In this document: piece by piece, positions 18,513 to 27,418 of the stretch | Layout of the letters: every line of letters starts with the position of its first letter | How positions within the stretch are numbered: the first letter of the stretch is position 1 | DNA from: Rhizobium sp. CCGE 510 | GTDB taxonomy: Bacteria > Pseudomonadota > Alphaproteobacteria > Rhizobiales > Rhizobiaceae | Reading direction: 5' to 3' | Length of the DNA stretch: 64,000 nt | NCBI RefSeq assembly: GCF_000292525.1 | Contig: NZ_AEYF01000044.1 | Span: forward strand, 682,001 to 746,000 | Program-made: the position numbers and the translations under genes | Notes under the pieces: generated by a model | Database searches by the model: none | Told to the model about the DNA's origin: nothing | What the model saw: only the letters and a program-made list of their open reading frames with translations

Positions 18513-19418
18513 ATGTTGAAGAAAGCACTCTTTGCGGCAACGGCGCTCTTCGCGCTCGCCGGCGCTGCCCATGCAGCAGACCTCAAGGAATTCCGCATCG
18601 GCATCCTCGGCGGCGAAAACGAAACCGACCGGCTGCGCAACTATGCCTGCCTTGCCGACCACTTGAAGCAGGAATTCGGCTTCGAGAAGGTGTCGCTGTT
18701 CCCGGCCGCCGATTATGACGGCGTCATCCAGGGCCTGCTCGGCGGCACGCTCGACTTCGCCGAACTCGGCGCATCCGGCTACGCAGCCATCTACATCAAG
18801 GACGAGAAAGCCGTTACGCCGATCCTGACGACGCAGCAGAAGGACGGCTCGACGGGTTACTACTCGGTCGGTCTCGCGCTGAAGTCCTCCGGCATCAAGA
18901 ACATCAAGGACGCCAAGGGCAAGAAGCTCGGCTACGCCGATCCGGATTCCACTTCGGGCTATCTCGTTCCGCTGACGCAGATCCCCAAGGACACGGGCAT
19001 GCCGAACGACAAGTTCTTCGCCTCGACGCAGTTCAACGGCGGCCACGAGAACAACCTGCTTGCCGCTTATGACGGCAAGGTCGACGTTGCCGTCGACGAT
19101 AGCTCGGGCATCGGCGAATTCAAGGACGGCTACACCTCCGGCACCTTCCGCAAGGAAGTCGACAAGGGCGCTGTCGATCCGAACAAGCTGGTTGAAGTGT
19201 GGCGTTCGCCGCTGATCCCGAACGGCCCGCTCGTCGTTCGCAACGCGCTTGGCCAGGACTGGCAGACGAAGCTTGCAGCCTTCTTCACGGCTCTGCCGGA
19301 AAAAGATCACAAGTGCTTCGCGGCTATCGAAGGCGGCGACTACAAGGGTTACGCCCCGGTCAAGCACGACTTCTACAACGCCGTCGTCGAAGTCCGCAAA
19401 GCTGCCATCGGCGGCTGA
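18513..19418 (+). CDS. phnD: Periplasmic phosphonate-binding protein PhnD
   Basis: Solute-binding protein of 301 aa for the PhnCDE importer. The signal peptide MLKKALFAATALFALAGAAH is cleaved around residue 22 (AHA-AD). The mature protein starts with FRIGILGGEN, followed by the PhnD-type ligand loop FAELGASGYAA (about 83-93). It follows phnC by 86 bp with a GGAGA ribosome site. A hairpin with a T-tract directly downstream may limit read-through into phnE1, giving more binding protein than permease. Confidence 0.94.
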   Translation: MLKKALFAATALFALAGAAHAADLKEFRIGILGGENETDRLRNYACLADHLKQEFGFEKVSLFPAADYDGVIQGLLGGTLDFAELGASGYAAIYIKDEKAVTPILTTQQKDGSTGYYSVGLALKSSGIKNIKDAKGKKLGYADPDSTSGYLVPLTQIPKDTGMPNDKFFASTQFNGGHENNLLAAYDGKVDVAVDDSSGIGEFKDGYTSGTFRKEVDKGAVDPNKLVEVWRSPLIPNGPLVVRNALGQDWQTKLAAFFTALPEKDHKCFAAIEGGDYKGYAPVKHDFYNAVVEVRKAAIGG

Positions 19419-19435
19419 TCGGTTTCTGGAATGCG

Positions 19436-19466
19436 GGGCGGCCGGAAACGGCCGCCCTTTATCTTT
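19436..19466 (+). terminator. Intrinsic hairpin between phnD and phnE1
   Basis: A perfect 9-bp GC stem, GGGCGGCCG-GAAA-CGGCCGCCC, with a GNRA loop is followed by TTTATCTTTG. It sits 17 bp after the phnD stop and 26 bp before phnE1. This layout suggests partial termination or 3'-end protection of phnC-phnD mRNA. Confidence 0.7.
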
Positions 19467-19483
19467 GATCGGGCGAGGCGTCC

Positions 19484-20443
19484 ATGACTGTTGCCGATAC
19501 ACAGCCGCATATGCAGAGCGCAAAGGAGATCGGCACCGCCTGGGAGCGGATGGTCTCCAGGCGCCGCTTCTATACCATCCTCGGCCTCGTTATCCTGATT
19601 GCGGCTTTCGTCAGCTCCGTCCGCTTCGCCGACGAGAGCAATGCCGGCCATTTCTTCGACCGGCTGCCGCATCTCTTCGACTTCCTGAGCTGGCTCATTC
19701 CCAAGGATTGGCACGACGTCTGGCGGGCGCTATTCGACATCGCGAGCGTCAACGACACGGGCGGCGAGGAATTCAATTTCGACAAGGGCCGCGTCTACAT
19801 CTCAGGCGCCTTCTACATTCCCGAATATTTCGAGCTGATGATCGTCACGATCAACGTGGCGCTGATCTCGACGATCATCGCCTTCATCTTTGCCGTTCCC
19901 TTGAGCTTCTTTGCCGCCCGCAACCTGACCAGTTCATGGCCGCTGCGCATCTTCGCCAAGCGCCTGATGGAATTTTTGCGCGCCTTCCCCGAGATCGTCA
20001 TCGCCGGCCTGTTTTCCGCGATCCTGTCGATCGGACCGGTGGCTGCCATCATCGCCATCACCCTGCACACGATCGGTGCGCTCGGCAAACTGTTCTACGA
20101 AGTGGCCGAGAATATCGACATGAAGCCCGATGAGGGCATGAAAGCCGTCGGCGCCAACTGGTGGGAGCGCGTGCGCTTCGCCGCCCTGCCGCAAGTGCTG
20201 CCTAATTTCACCTCCTATGCGCTGCTGCGTCTCGAGATCAACGTGCGCGCCTCGACCATCATCGGCGCCGTCGGCGGCGGCGGCATCGGCGAAGAGTTGA
20301 AGCTTTCGATCTCGCGCGGCTTCGGCGCCAAGACGATGGCGCTCGTTCTGCTGCTGTTAGTGACGATCATCGCCGTCGACCAGTTCTCCGCATGGCTGCG
20401 CCGCCGCCTCGTCGGCGAGCACGCCTTCCTTCTGCAACATTGA
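19484..20443 (+). CDS. phnE: Phosphonate ABC transporter permease PhnE (first copy)
   Basis: Inner-membrane permease of 319 aa. One helix lies at about 27-48, then a periplasmic loop (to about 110), then the BPD_transp_1 core with the coupling-loop region ENIDMKPDEGMKAVGANWWE near 206-225. It is followed by a second, longer permease gene after 7 bp; the two probably form a heterodimeric channel energised by PhnC. Confidence 0.92.
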   Translation: MTVADTQPHMQSAKEIGTAWERMVSRRRFYTILGLVILIAAFVSSVRFADESNAGHFFDRLPHLFDFLSWLIPKDWHDVWRALFDIASVNDTGGEEFNFDKGRVYISGAFYIPEYFELMIVTINVALISTIIAFIFAVPLSFFAARNLTSSWPLRIFAKRLMEFLRAFPEIVIAGLFSAILSIGPVAAIIAITLHTIGALGKLFYEVAENIDMKPDEGMKAVGANWWERVRFAALPQVLPNFTSYALLRLEINVRASTIIGAVGGGGIGEELKLSISRGFGAKTMALVLLLLVTIIAVDQFSAWLRRRLVGEHAFLLQH

Positions 20444-20450
20444 GGCCGCC

Positions 20451-21794
20451 ATGACGGTGATCGACGCAAACCGCATGCTTGAGATAGAAGCGCGCTATCC
20501 GGAATATTTTCACCGGTCGTTCCGCCAGCGGTTCGGCGGGCTGATGATCCTGATTGCAACGCTGCTTTACAGCCTCTATGCCGTCTGGTTCTTCGACCTG
20601 CCCAAGCTTTTCGCCGAAGCCCATTGGGAGCGCGTCGGCATCTATCTCAGCCAATGGGTGAGCTACGACGTTCAGCCGGAATTCCGCATCGGGGATGACG
20701 GCTCGATCGACATCCGCTATCCGCGTTTCTCGCCGCTTGGCGACAATCCGCATCTGGACTGGCTGGTCAACAACCCCGACGGCAGCATCACCGTTTCGAT
20801 CAGCGGCACCAGCCGCACCGTCACCGTCTCGAAGAGCGAGACGATCGTCACCGCGCATGGCGTCAGCGTCCCGGTCGAAGTTTCGAGCGGTGCGCCGAAA
20901 GTCGTCGGACCGGTGCCCGGCTGGATGACGGTCTATGACGACAACGTGCTGGCCGATCTCGGCTTTGCCGGCAATGTCAGCATTTCCGTCGATCGGGTGA
21001 AGATCCGCAAGCGTTTCATCGGCTGGGCGAATTTCATCTTCGACACGCAATCGTTCTTCTTCGACAAGCCGGTCGGCGAGGTTGTCAGCCTCATCGTTTC
21101 CGGCCCGCGCATCAAGCCCGACCAGTCCAACCTGTCGCTCGCCTTCGACGACATCTGGAACAACAGCGAATGGCAGCACGGCGATGTCTGGACCAAGCTT
21201 TTCCAAACGATCGTCATGGCATTCCTCGGAACGCTGCTCGGCTCGCTTACCGCCTTCCCGCTCGCCTTCTTGGCAGCGCGCAACATCACGCCGAACCGGC
21301 TGCTCAATCAGATCCTCAAGCGCTTTTTCGATTTCCTGCGCTCGGTCGACATGCTGATCTGGGCGCTGTTCCTGACGCGTGCCTTCGGCCCCGGCCCGCT
21401 TGCCGGCAGCGGCGCGATCTTCCTCACCGAGACCGGTACGCTCGGCAAGCTCTACTCCGAAGGCCTCGAGAATATCGACAGCAAGCCGCGCGAAGGCATC
21501 AAATCGACCGGTGCTCAGACCGTACTCGTCCATCGTTACGGCATTATGCCGCAGATCGTTCCCGTCTTCGTCAGCCAGACGCTCTACCAATGGGAATCGA
21601 ACGTGCGCGGCGCGACGATTATCGGCGCCGTCGGCGCGGGCGGCATCGGCCTCAAATTGTGGGAGGCCATGCGCACCAACGCCAACTGGGAAAACGTCGC
21701 CTACATGGTCATTCTGATCCTGATCGTCGTCTTCATTTTCGACGCCGCTTCGAACGCGCTGCGCCACCGGCTGATGGGCATGAAACCCCACTGA
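20451..21794 (+). CDS. phnE: Phosphonate ABC transporter permease PhnE (second copy, long)
   Basis: Permease of 447 aa, about 130 aa longer than its neighbour. A first helix lies at about 27-48, followed by about 180 residues of soluble, beta-rich periplasmic sequence. The BPD_transp_1 core comes after that, with ENIDSKPREGIKSTGAQ near 342-358, the same coupling motif as in the first copy. Split or duplicated phnE genes are known in several bacteria. The insert's role is unknown; it may contact PhnD. Confidence 0.9.
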   Translation: MTVIDANRMLEIEARYPEYFHRSFRQRFGGLMILIATLLYSLYAVWFFDLPKLFAEAHWERVGIYLSQWVSYDVQPEFRIGDDGSIDIRYPRFSPLGDNPHLDWLVNNPDGSITVSISGTSRTVTVSKSETIVTAHGVSVPVEVSSGAPKVVGPVPGWMTVYDDNVLADLGFAGNVSISVDRVKIRKRFIGWANFIFDTQSFFFDKPVGEVVSLIVSGPRIKPDQSNLSLAFDDIWNNSEWQHGDVWTKLFQTIVMAFLGTLLGSLTAFPLAFLAARNITPNRLLNQILKRFFDFLRSVDMLIWALFLTRAFGPGPLAGSGAIFLTETGTLGKLYSEGLENIDSKPREGIKSTGAQTVLVHRYGIMPQIVPVFVSQTLYQWESNVRGATIIGAVGAGGIGLKLWEAMRTNANWENVAYMVILILIVVFIFDAASNALRHRLMGMKPH

Positions 21795-21927
21795 TCCATC
21801 GGCTCAAAAGGCGATGGCGGCGCTGCGCCATCATCATTTTGTCACGCAAATCTTTTAGCCGGGAGCCTGCTTGCGGTTCGCCGCCAAATCACTGCACATT
21901 GCGCTCCCCGTTTCGACGATCCCCAGG

Positions 21928-22632
21928 ATGAAAGCCTTGCGCTACGCTCTCTATTTTTCGCCGCCGAAGGATGACCCCCTCACCGGCGCGGCCTCGCTCT
22001 GGCTCGGCCGCAATGCGTTCACCGACGAGACCTATCCTGCACCGGACGGCCCGCAGCTCGGTGCGGCGGAGCAGTTCGAGCTGACCGCCGACCCGCGCCG
22101 TTATGGCTTTCACGCGACGATCAAGGCGCCGTTTTCGCTCGCCGCCTCGGTCACCGAGAAGGATTTCATCGCCGTCGTCGAGGATTTTGCCGCGCGCACT
22201 GAAGCTTTCGAGATTCCTGAACTCGTGCTCGGCCAGCTCGGCCGTTTTTTTGCCCTCGTTCCCGGTTCTCTTCATCAACCCCTTCAGGATTTCGCCGCGA
22301 AGGTGGTAAGGTCCTTCGAACCGTTCCGCGCAGCGCTTTCCGAGGCCGATATGGCGCGGCGCAACCCGGAGAAACTCAGCGACAGCCAGCGCATCCATTT
22401 GCAGCGCTGGGGTTATCCCTATGTGATGGAGGATTTCGGCTTCCACATGACACTCACCGGCCAGGTGCCTGAGACACGCGCTGCGGTGATGAAGGCGATC
22501 CTGACCGAGCGTTTTGCCGATTTCACCGGCCGGCCGCTTAAGATTTCCGGCCTTGCCGTCTTCACCGAGGAAACGCGCGGCGCGCCGTTCAAAATTCATT
22601 CCTGGCTGCCGCTTGCCGGCGCCAAAAGCTGA
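21928..22632 (+). CDS. DUF1045 phosphonate-operon protein, putative 2H phosphoesterase
   Basis: Conserved phn-cluster protein of 234 aa. Two HxT motifs stand about 110 residues apart: HAT at 62-64 (YGFHATIKAPF) and HMT at 173-175 (FGFHMTLTG). This is the signature of 2H phosphoesterases, which open cyclic phosphates. No phnP-like metallo-beta-lactamase gene is present in the window, so this protein may open the 5-phosphoribosyl 1,2-cyclic phosphate made by PhnJ. ATG 21928 is chosen over an upstream TTG because the conserved sequence starts MKALRYALYF. It lies 14 bp upstream of phnM. Confidence 0.85.
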   Translation: MKALRYALYFSPPKDDPLTGAASLWLGRNAFTDETYPAPDGPQLGAAEQFELTADPRRYGFHATIKAPFSLAASVTEKDFIAVVEDFAARTEAFEIPELVLGQLGRFFALVPGSLHQPLQDFAAKVVRSFEPFRAALSEADMARRNPEKLSDSQRIHLQRWGYPYVMEDFGFHMTLTGQVPETRAAVMKAILTERFADFTGRPLKISGLAVFTEETRGAPFKIHSWLPLAGAKS

Positions 22633-22645
22633 AAGACCTGACGAG

Positions 22646-23785
22646 ATGAGCAAAGAGACCGTGTTTTCCAACGCCCGCATCGTTCTCGAGGATGACATCC
22701 TCTCCGGATCGATCCTCATTCGCGACGGCAAGATCGCCGATATTTCCGAAGGAAACTCGGTAGCCGGCGAAGATTTCGAGGGCGACTACGTCATTCCCGG
22801 CCTCGTCGAACTGCATACGGACCATCTCGAAGGCCATTATCAGCCGCGTCCCGGCATTCGCTGGAACAAGACCGCCGCAGTCCAGGCGCATGACGCCCAG
22901 ATCGTCACGTCAGGCATCACCACGGTGTTCGACTGCCTGCGCATGGGCGCGGACGAGGACGGCGGCTTCGAACATGGCGAGATGCGCGAGATGGCCGATG
23001 CCATCCAGTCGGCGGAGAAGGAAGGCCGGCTGCGCGCCGAGCACCTGATCCACCTACGCTGCGAGGTCTCGGCCGACAATGTGCTTGAACATTTCGCCGA
23101 TTTCGAAAACGACCGGCATGTGCGGCTCGTCTCGCTGATGGATCATGCGCCCGGCCAGCGTCAATTCCAGACGATGGATCAATATATCTTCTACTACCAG
23201 AAGAAGCGGGGCTTAAGCGACGAGGTCTTCGCGCGTTTCGTCGCCAAGCGCCAGGCGGAATCGGCGCGCAATTCGACACCGCATCGCAACGCCATCGCCA
23301 AGGTCTGCGCCGAACGCGGCATAACCGTGGCAAGCCATGACGACGCAACCCTCTCCCATGTCGGCGAGGCGATCGACAACGGCGTGCGGCTTGCCGAATT
23401 CCCGACCAGCTTCGATGCCGCCCGGGCCTCGCACGAACATGGCATGAGCGTGCTGATGGGGGCGCCGAACATCGTGCGCGGCAAGTCCCATTCCGGCAAT
23501 ATCGCTGCCCGCGACCTTGCCGAGATGGGCGTGCTCGACGTGCTGTCCTCAGACTACGTGCCGCTGAGCCTGCTGCATGCGCCGTTCATCCTCGCCGACG
23601 AGGTCGAGAGCATTACCCTGCCGAAGGCGATCGCCATGGTGACGTCGACGCCCGCCCGCACCGTCAGCCTCGACGATCGCGGCCGGATCGCCACGGGGCT
23701 GCGCGCCGATCTCGTCCGCGTCCACCGTTCGCATGGCGTGCCGGTGACCCGCTCCGTCTGGCGCCAAGGACGCCGTGTCGCATGA
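22646..23785 (+). CDS. phnM: Alpha-D-ribose 1-methylphosphonate 5-triphosphate diphosphatase PhnM
   Basis: Amidohydrolase that removes pyrophosphate from the ribosyl phosphonate triphosphate before PhnJ acts; 379 aa. Metal-site features visible are HTDHLEGH from residue 57, SLMDHAPGQRQ near 170, ASHDDAT near 230 and LSSDYVP near 300. ATG 22646 is preceded by a modest ribosome site (GACGAG). The stop overlaps the phnN start (ATGA). Confidence 0.95.
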   Translation: MSKETVFSNARIVLEDDILSGSILIRDGKIADISEGNSVAGEDFEGDYVIPGLVELHTDHLEGHYQPRPGIRWNKTAAVQAHDAQIVTSGITTVFDCLRMGADEDGGFEHGEMREMADAIQSAEKEGRLRAEHLIHLRCEVSADNVLEHFADFENDRHVRLVSLMDHAPGQRQFQTMDQYIFYYQKKRGLSDEVFARFVAKRQAESARNSTPHRNAIAKVCAERGITVASHDDATLSHVGEAIDNGVRLAEFPTSFDAARASHEHGMSVLMGAPNIVRGKSHSGNIAARDLAEMGVLDVLSSDYVPLSLLHAPFILADEVESITLPKAIAMVTSTPARTVSLDDRGRIATGLRADLVRVHRSHGVPVTRSVWRQGRRVA

Positions 23786-24378
23786 TGCCGCACGAACCCC
23801 ATCCAGGAGCCGGAGCCGAGCGCGGTATCATGGTCGTCGTCGTCGGGCCGAGCGGCGCCGGCAAAGACACGCTGATGAACCTTGCCGCCCGCCGTTTTTC
23901 CGGCCGCGCCGACGTGCATTTCACCCGCCGCGTCATCACCCGCCACCGCGACGCCGGCGGCGAGGATCATCTTTCCGTATCCCTCCAAGGGTTTGCGGCC
24001 ATGGAGCAGTCAGGCTCCTTCGCCGTCTGGTGGGAAGCGCACGGCTTGAAGTACGGTATTCCGGCCGAGGTTTCGGTGGCGCTGTCGCGGGGCCATGTCG
24101 TCGTTGCCAACGGCTCGCGCTCGGCACTGCACCGCTTCCAGGCCGCCTTCCCACGGCTGAAGGTCATCAACGTCACCGCCCGCCCCGAAGTGCTCGCCGG
24201 CCGGCTTGAGGCGCGCGGACGCGAGACGCATGAAGATATCATGGCGCGGCTCGCCCGCGGACCGCTGACGGTGCGCGGCGAATATGACGTGGTAGAACTC
24301 GACAATAGCGGCTCGCTCGAAGAGGCCGAGCAGAAGATGATCGCGATCCTCGACGGGTTGCTGACCAAGGCGCCCTGA
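23782..24378 (+). CDS. phnN: Ribose 1,5-bisphosphate phosphokinase PhnN
   Basis: Converts ribose 1,5-bisphosphate to PRPP, the last pathway step; 198 aa, guanylate kinase-like fold. The P-loop GPSGAGKD is at 22-29. RRVITRH near 52-58 and NGSRSALHRF near 112-121 are family-typical. About 15 extra residues precede the family's usual start, and an internal ATG at 23830 (M17) is an alternative. The overlap with phnM supports 23782. Confidence 0.93.
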   Translation: MMPHEPHPGAGAERGIMVVVVGPSGAGKDTLMNLAARRFSGRADVHFTRRVITRHRDAGGEDHLSVSLQGFAAMEQSGSFAVWWEAHGLKYGIPAEVSVALSRGHVVVANGSRSALHRFQAAFPRLKVINVTARPEVLAGRLEARGRETHEDIMARLARGPLTVRGEYDVVELDNSGSLEEAEQKMIAILDGLLTKAP

Positions 24379-24397
24379 GCAGATCGAGAGGAAGGGC

Positions 24398-24916
24398 ATG
24401 CGCGCCATCAAAGTGGTCGACTACGATCCCTCCTGGCCGCTGCTGTTTGCCCAAATCAGCAGTGGAGTTTCTACTCTGCTCAGCGATCTCGTGCTGTCCG
24501 TCGATCATATCGGCAGTACCTCGGTTCCTGGTCTGGCCGCCAAGCCGAAGATCGACCTCGATGTCGTCGTGATCTCCGACGACGTTCTGCCGGCAGCGAT
24601 CGAAGCCGTGCGTGCCGCCGATTTCGTCTTCCACGGCGATTCGGGAGGGCAGCGCTGGGCCTTCACCCGAGATCATGACGGTTATGGGTTCAGGCTCTAT
24701 CTCTGCGGACCCGATCATCGCGGACACCGGGAGCGCATCCTGTTTCGCGACTATCTCGAGGATTGCCCCGAGAGAGCCACGGCCTATGCCGATCTGAAAC
24801 GCCGGCTGGCTGCGAGGGCTGACGGCGATTGGGATGTCTACACCGGCGGAAAGACCGAGTTCATCAGCGAGACGCTGCGGCTGGCGGAGTGCGGAGCGCA
24901 CTCCGCGGCCGATTAA
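24398..24916 (+). CDS. GrpB/UPF0157 family protein
   Basis: Protein of 172 aa with the GrpB signatures VDYDPSWPLLF (7-17) and DHIGSTSVPGLAAKPKIDLD (about 37-56), a nucleotidyltransferase-like fold of unknown substrate. GAGGAAGG lies before ATG 24398, 19 bp after phnN, so it may be the last gene of the phn operon. Its TAA interlocks with the convergent ftsK-like stop at 24913-24916. Confidence 0.85.
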   Translation: MRAIKVVDYDPSWPLLFAQISSGVSTLLSDLVLSVDHIGSTSVPGLAAKPKIDLDVVVISDDVLPAAIEAVRAADFVFHGDSGGQRWAFTRDHDGYGFRLYLCGPDHRGHRERILFRDYLEDCPERATAYADLKRRLAARADGDWDVYTGGKTEFISETLRLAECGAHSAAD

Positions 24917-27273
24917 TCGCCATCGCCTCGCCCGGAAACGATTTCGCGTTTGCCGACATGGTTGGCCGGCCCGACAAGACCTTCCTTCTCCATGCGCTCC
25001 ACCAATGAGGCGGCCCGGTTGTAGCCGATGCCGAGGCGGCGCTGGATGTAAGAGGTGGAGCACTTCTTGTCGCGCATGACGACCTTGACCGCCTGCTCAT
25101 AGAGCTCGTTGCCATCCTCGGAGGCCATGGCGCTCTTGTCGAAGACGGCGCCGGCTTCTTCCTCCTCCGTCTCATCCTCTTCGTCGGCGGTGACCGTGTC
25201 GAGATATTCGGGGCGCCCTTGCGTTTTCAGATGGGCAACGACCTTTTCAACCTCGACATCCGAGACGAAGGGACCGTGGACGCGGGAAATCCGCCCGCCG
25301 CCCTGCATATGCAGCATGTCGCCCTGGCCGAGCAGCTGCTCGGCGCCCTGCTCGCCAAGAATGGTGCGGCTGTCGATCTTCGAGGTCACCTGGAAGGAGA
25401 TGCGGGTCGGGAAGTTCGCCTTGATCGTACCGGTGATGACGTCGACCGAGGGGCGTTGCGTCGCCATGATCAGATGGATGCCGGCGGCACGGGCCATCTG
25501 GGCAAGGCGCTGGATCGCACCTTCGATCTCCTTGCCGGCGACCATCATCAGGTCGGCCATTTCATCGACGATGACGACGATATAGGGCATCGGCGTCAGG
25601 TCGAGCGCCTGGCTTTCCTCGATCGGGACACCGGTGCCCTTGTCGAAGCCGACCTGGACCATGACATGGATCGTCTCGCCCTTGTCGCGGGCCTGCGCCA
25701 CGCGCTCGTTATAGCCGTCGATATTGCGCACGCCGAGGCGCGACATCTTGCGATAACGCTCCTCCATTTCGCGCACGGCCCATTTCATCGCCATCACCGC
25801 CTTCTTCGGATCGGTGACGACGGGCGTCAAAAGATGCGGGATGCCGTCATAGACGGAAAGTTCGAGCATCTTCGGGTCGACCATGATCAGCCGGCACTGC
25901 TCCGGCGTCAGGCGGTAGAGCAGCGACAGGATCATCGTGTTGATGGCGACCGACTTGCCGGAGCCGGTGGTGCCGGCGACGAGCAAATGCGGCATCTTGG
26001 CGAGCTCGGCAATAACCGGTTCGCCGCCGATGGTCTTGCCGAGACCGAGCGCCAGCTTGTAGCCGCTCTTCTCGAAATCCTGGCTTTCGATCATCTCGCG
26101 GAAATAGACGGTTTCACGAGTGACATTCGGCAATTCGATGCCGATGACGTTGCGGCCGGGCACGACGGCGACACGGGCCGAGAGCGCCGACATCGAACGG
26201 GCAATATCGTCGGCAAGACCGATGACGCGCGACGATTTCACGCCCGGCGCCGGCTCGAATTCATAGAGGGTGACGACCGGGCCGGGGCGGACATGGATGA
26301 TCTCGCCCTTGATGCCGAAATCTTCCAGCACACTTTCCAGAAGTCCGGCATTCTGCTCAAGCGTCTCCTGCGACATGATCTCACCGAAGCGTTCCGGCGG
26401 CTCCTGCAGGAGGGCACGCGGCGGGAACTCATAGCCGGATGCGTCGATCCTTTCGGGTCTCGCGACACGACGCGGCGATGGCAGAACCGCGGCGACGGGC
26501 GGCGTACGCTGGGGCGCTGGAGCCGGTTGAGGGGCTGAGACGACCTGAGGAGCAGGCGCAACCTGAGAGGTCGGTGCCGCCTGAGGGGTCAGCACGATCG
26601 GTGCTACGACGGGGATGCGCCTCGGCCGCTCCAGGGACACTATTGCCGGAGGGCGTACGGCAACCTTTGCGGAGACCGCGGCCGGCGGCGGGACCGGGCG
26701 GGAGACGACGGCAGCCGGGGCCGGACGGCCGGGGCGCCATTCCATGATGCGGAACAGCGACGTGATCGATTCGGGTGTGGTTTCATTCTTCGGGAACGAG
26801 ATCAGCGGCGGCGCGCGAACCGGCTCGGCCTCTTCAAAGGCCATGACTTCCCAGAAGGCGAAATCCGAAATGGAAGAAAGCTCGGCGCTGGCGCGGAAGG
26901 CGGGTTCGGCGGGCACTTCAGCCAAGGGTGACGGTTGCAGTTCGATCATCTGCGGTGCTGCGGAAAGTTCGTAGGGCTCCGGCAGATAGACATCGAACGG
27001 CACATCGACGGCAACCGGCTCGATCCGTATCGCCTGCTGTCCAATCTGCGAATCATCGTGAACAAGCTCATTCGGGGCCCGCCGCTTGCTGATCAGCGTC
27101 TCCGGCGTGCGGGTGAAACGGACATTCGGCGCGAGGGAAAAATTGCTCTGCCAGATCGGTGCCGCCGGCTTTTCACCGGGATTTACCTCCGGAAGCTCGG
27201 TTTCAATCTCGCTGGAAAAGTCTCCGGCGTCCGTCAAATTGGTTCTGGGAAAACGCATGCGTCCGCTACTCAC
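24913..27273 (-). CDS. FtsK/SpoIIIE-type DNA translocase without membrane domain
   Basis: Protein of 786 aa. Residues 1-310 are Pro/Ala-rich and contain no hydrophobic helix, so the usual four-helix FtsK N-terminus is missing. Then come the alpha/beta motor domains, with Walker A GTTGSGKS at about 432-439, VIVDEMADLM as Walker B and QRPSVDVITG after it. A C-terminal winged-helix gamma domain (SYIQRRLGIGYNRAASLVERME) would read KOPS-like sites. It probably moves DNA in a process distinct from septal FtsK, or complements it. The start is GTG 27273 or ATG 27258. It follows polA on the same strand after a terminator-like pair of hairpins. Confidence 0.88.
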   Translation of the reverse strand: MSSGRMRFPRTNLTDAGDFSSEIETELPEVNPGEKPAAPIWQSNFSLAPNVRFTRTPETLISKRRAPNELVHDDSQIGQQAIRIEPVAVDVPFDVYLPEPYELSAAPQMIELQPSPLAEVPAEPAFRASAELSSISDFAFWEVMAFEEAEPVRAPPLISFPKNETTPESITSLFRIMEWRPGRPAPAAVVSRPVPPPAAVSAKVAVRPPAIVSLERPRRIPVVAPIVLTPQAAPTSQVAPAPQVVSAPQPAPAPQRTPPVAAVLPSPRRVARPERIDASGYEFPPRALLQEPPERFGEIMSQETLEQNAGLLESVLEDFGIKGEIIHVRPGPVVTLYEFEPAPGVKSSRVIGLADDIARSMSALSARVAVVPGRNVIGIELPNVTRETVYFREMIESQDFEKSGYKLALGLGKTIGGEPVIAELAKMPHLLVAGTTGSGKSVAINTMILSLLYRLTPEQCRLIMVDPKMLELSVYDGIPHLLTPVVTDPKKAVMAMKWAVREMEERYRKMSRLGVRNIDGYNERVAQARDKGETIHVMVQVGFDKGTGVPIEESQALDLTPMPYIVVIVDEMADLMMVAGKEIEGAIQRLAQMARAAGIHLIMATQRPSVDVITGTIKANFPTRISFQVTSKIDSRTILGEQGAEQLLGQGDMLHMQGGGRISRVHGPFVSDVEVEKVVAHLKTQGRPEYLDTVTADEEDETEEEEAGAVFDKSAMASEDGNELYEQAVKVVMRDKKCSTSYIQRRLGIGYNRAASLVERMEKEGLVGPANHVGKREIVSGRGDGD

Positions 27274-27307
27274 TCATGCCTAACAAATTACGACCCTACC
27301 GGGATAG

Positions 27308-27355
27308 AAAAGGAAGGTTAATAAGTTCCTTCCCGCCGTATCGTTCCGATACGGC
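27308..27355 (-). terminator. Double hairpin after polA
   Basis: Read on the minus strand, a perfect 9-bp stem (GCCGTATCG / CGATACGGC, 27335-27355) is followed by a second stem (GGAAGG...CCTTCC) and TTTTCT. It lies about 65 bp past the polA stop and before the ftsK-like gene, and probably ends the polA transcript. Confidence 0.65.
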
Positions 27356-27418
27356 TTCCGGAGGTAAATTTCTGCGCTTTCAATGACTTGCGGTAAGCGG
27401 AAAAATCTTTGCCAATTT

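Noticed and set aside
20367..21791. A 474-codon frame antisense to phnE2
   Set aside because: Arg/Asp/Glu-rich shadow translation; phnE2 has membrane helices and operon context.
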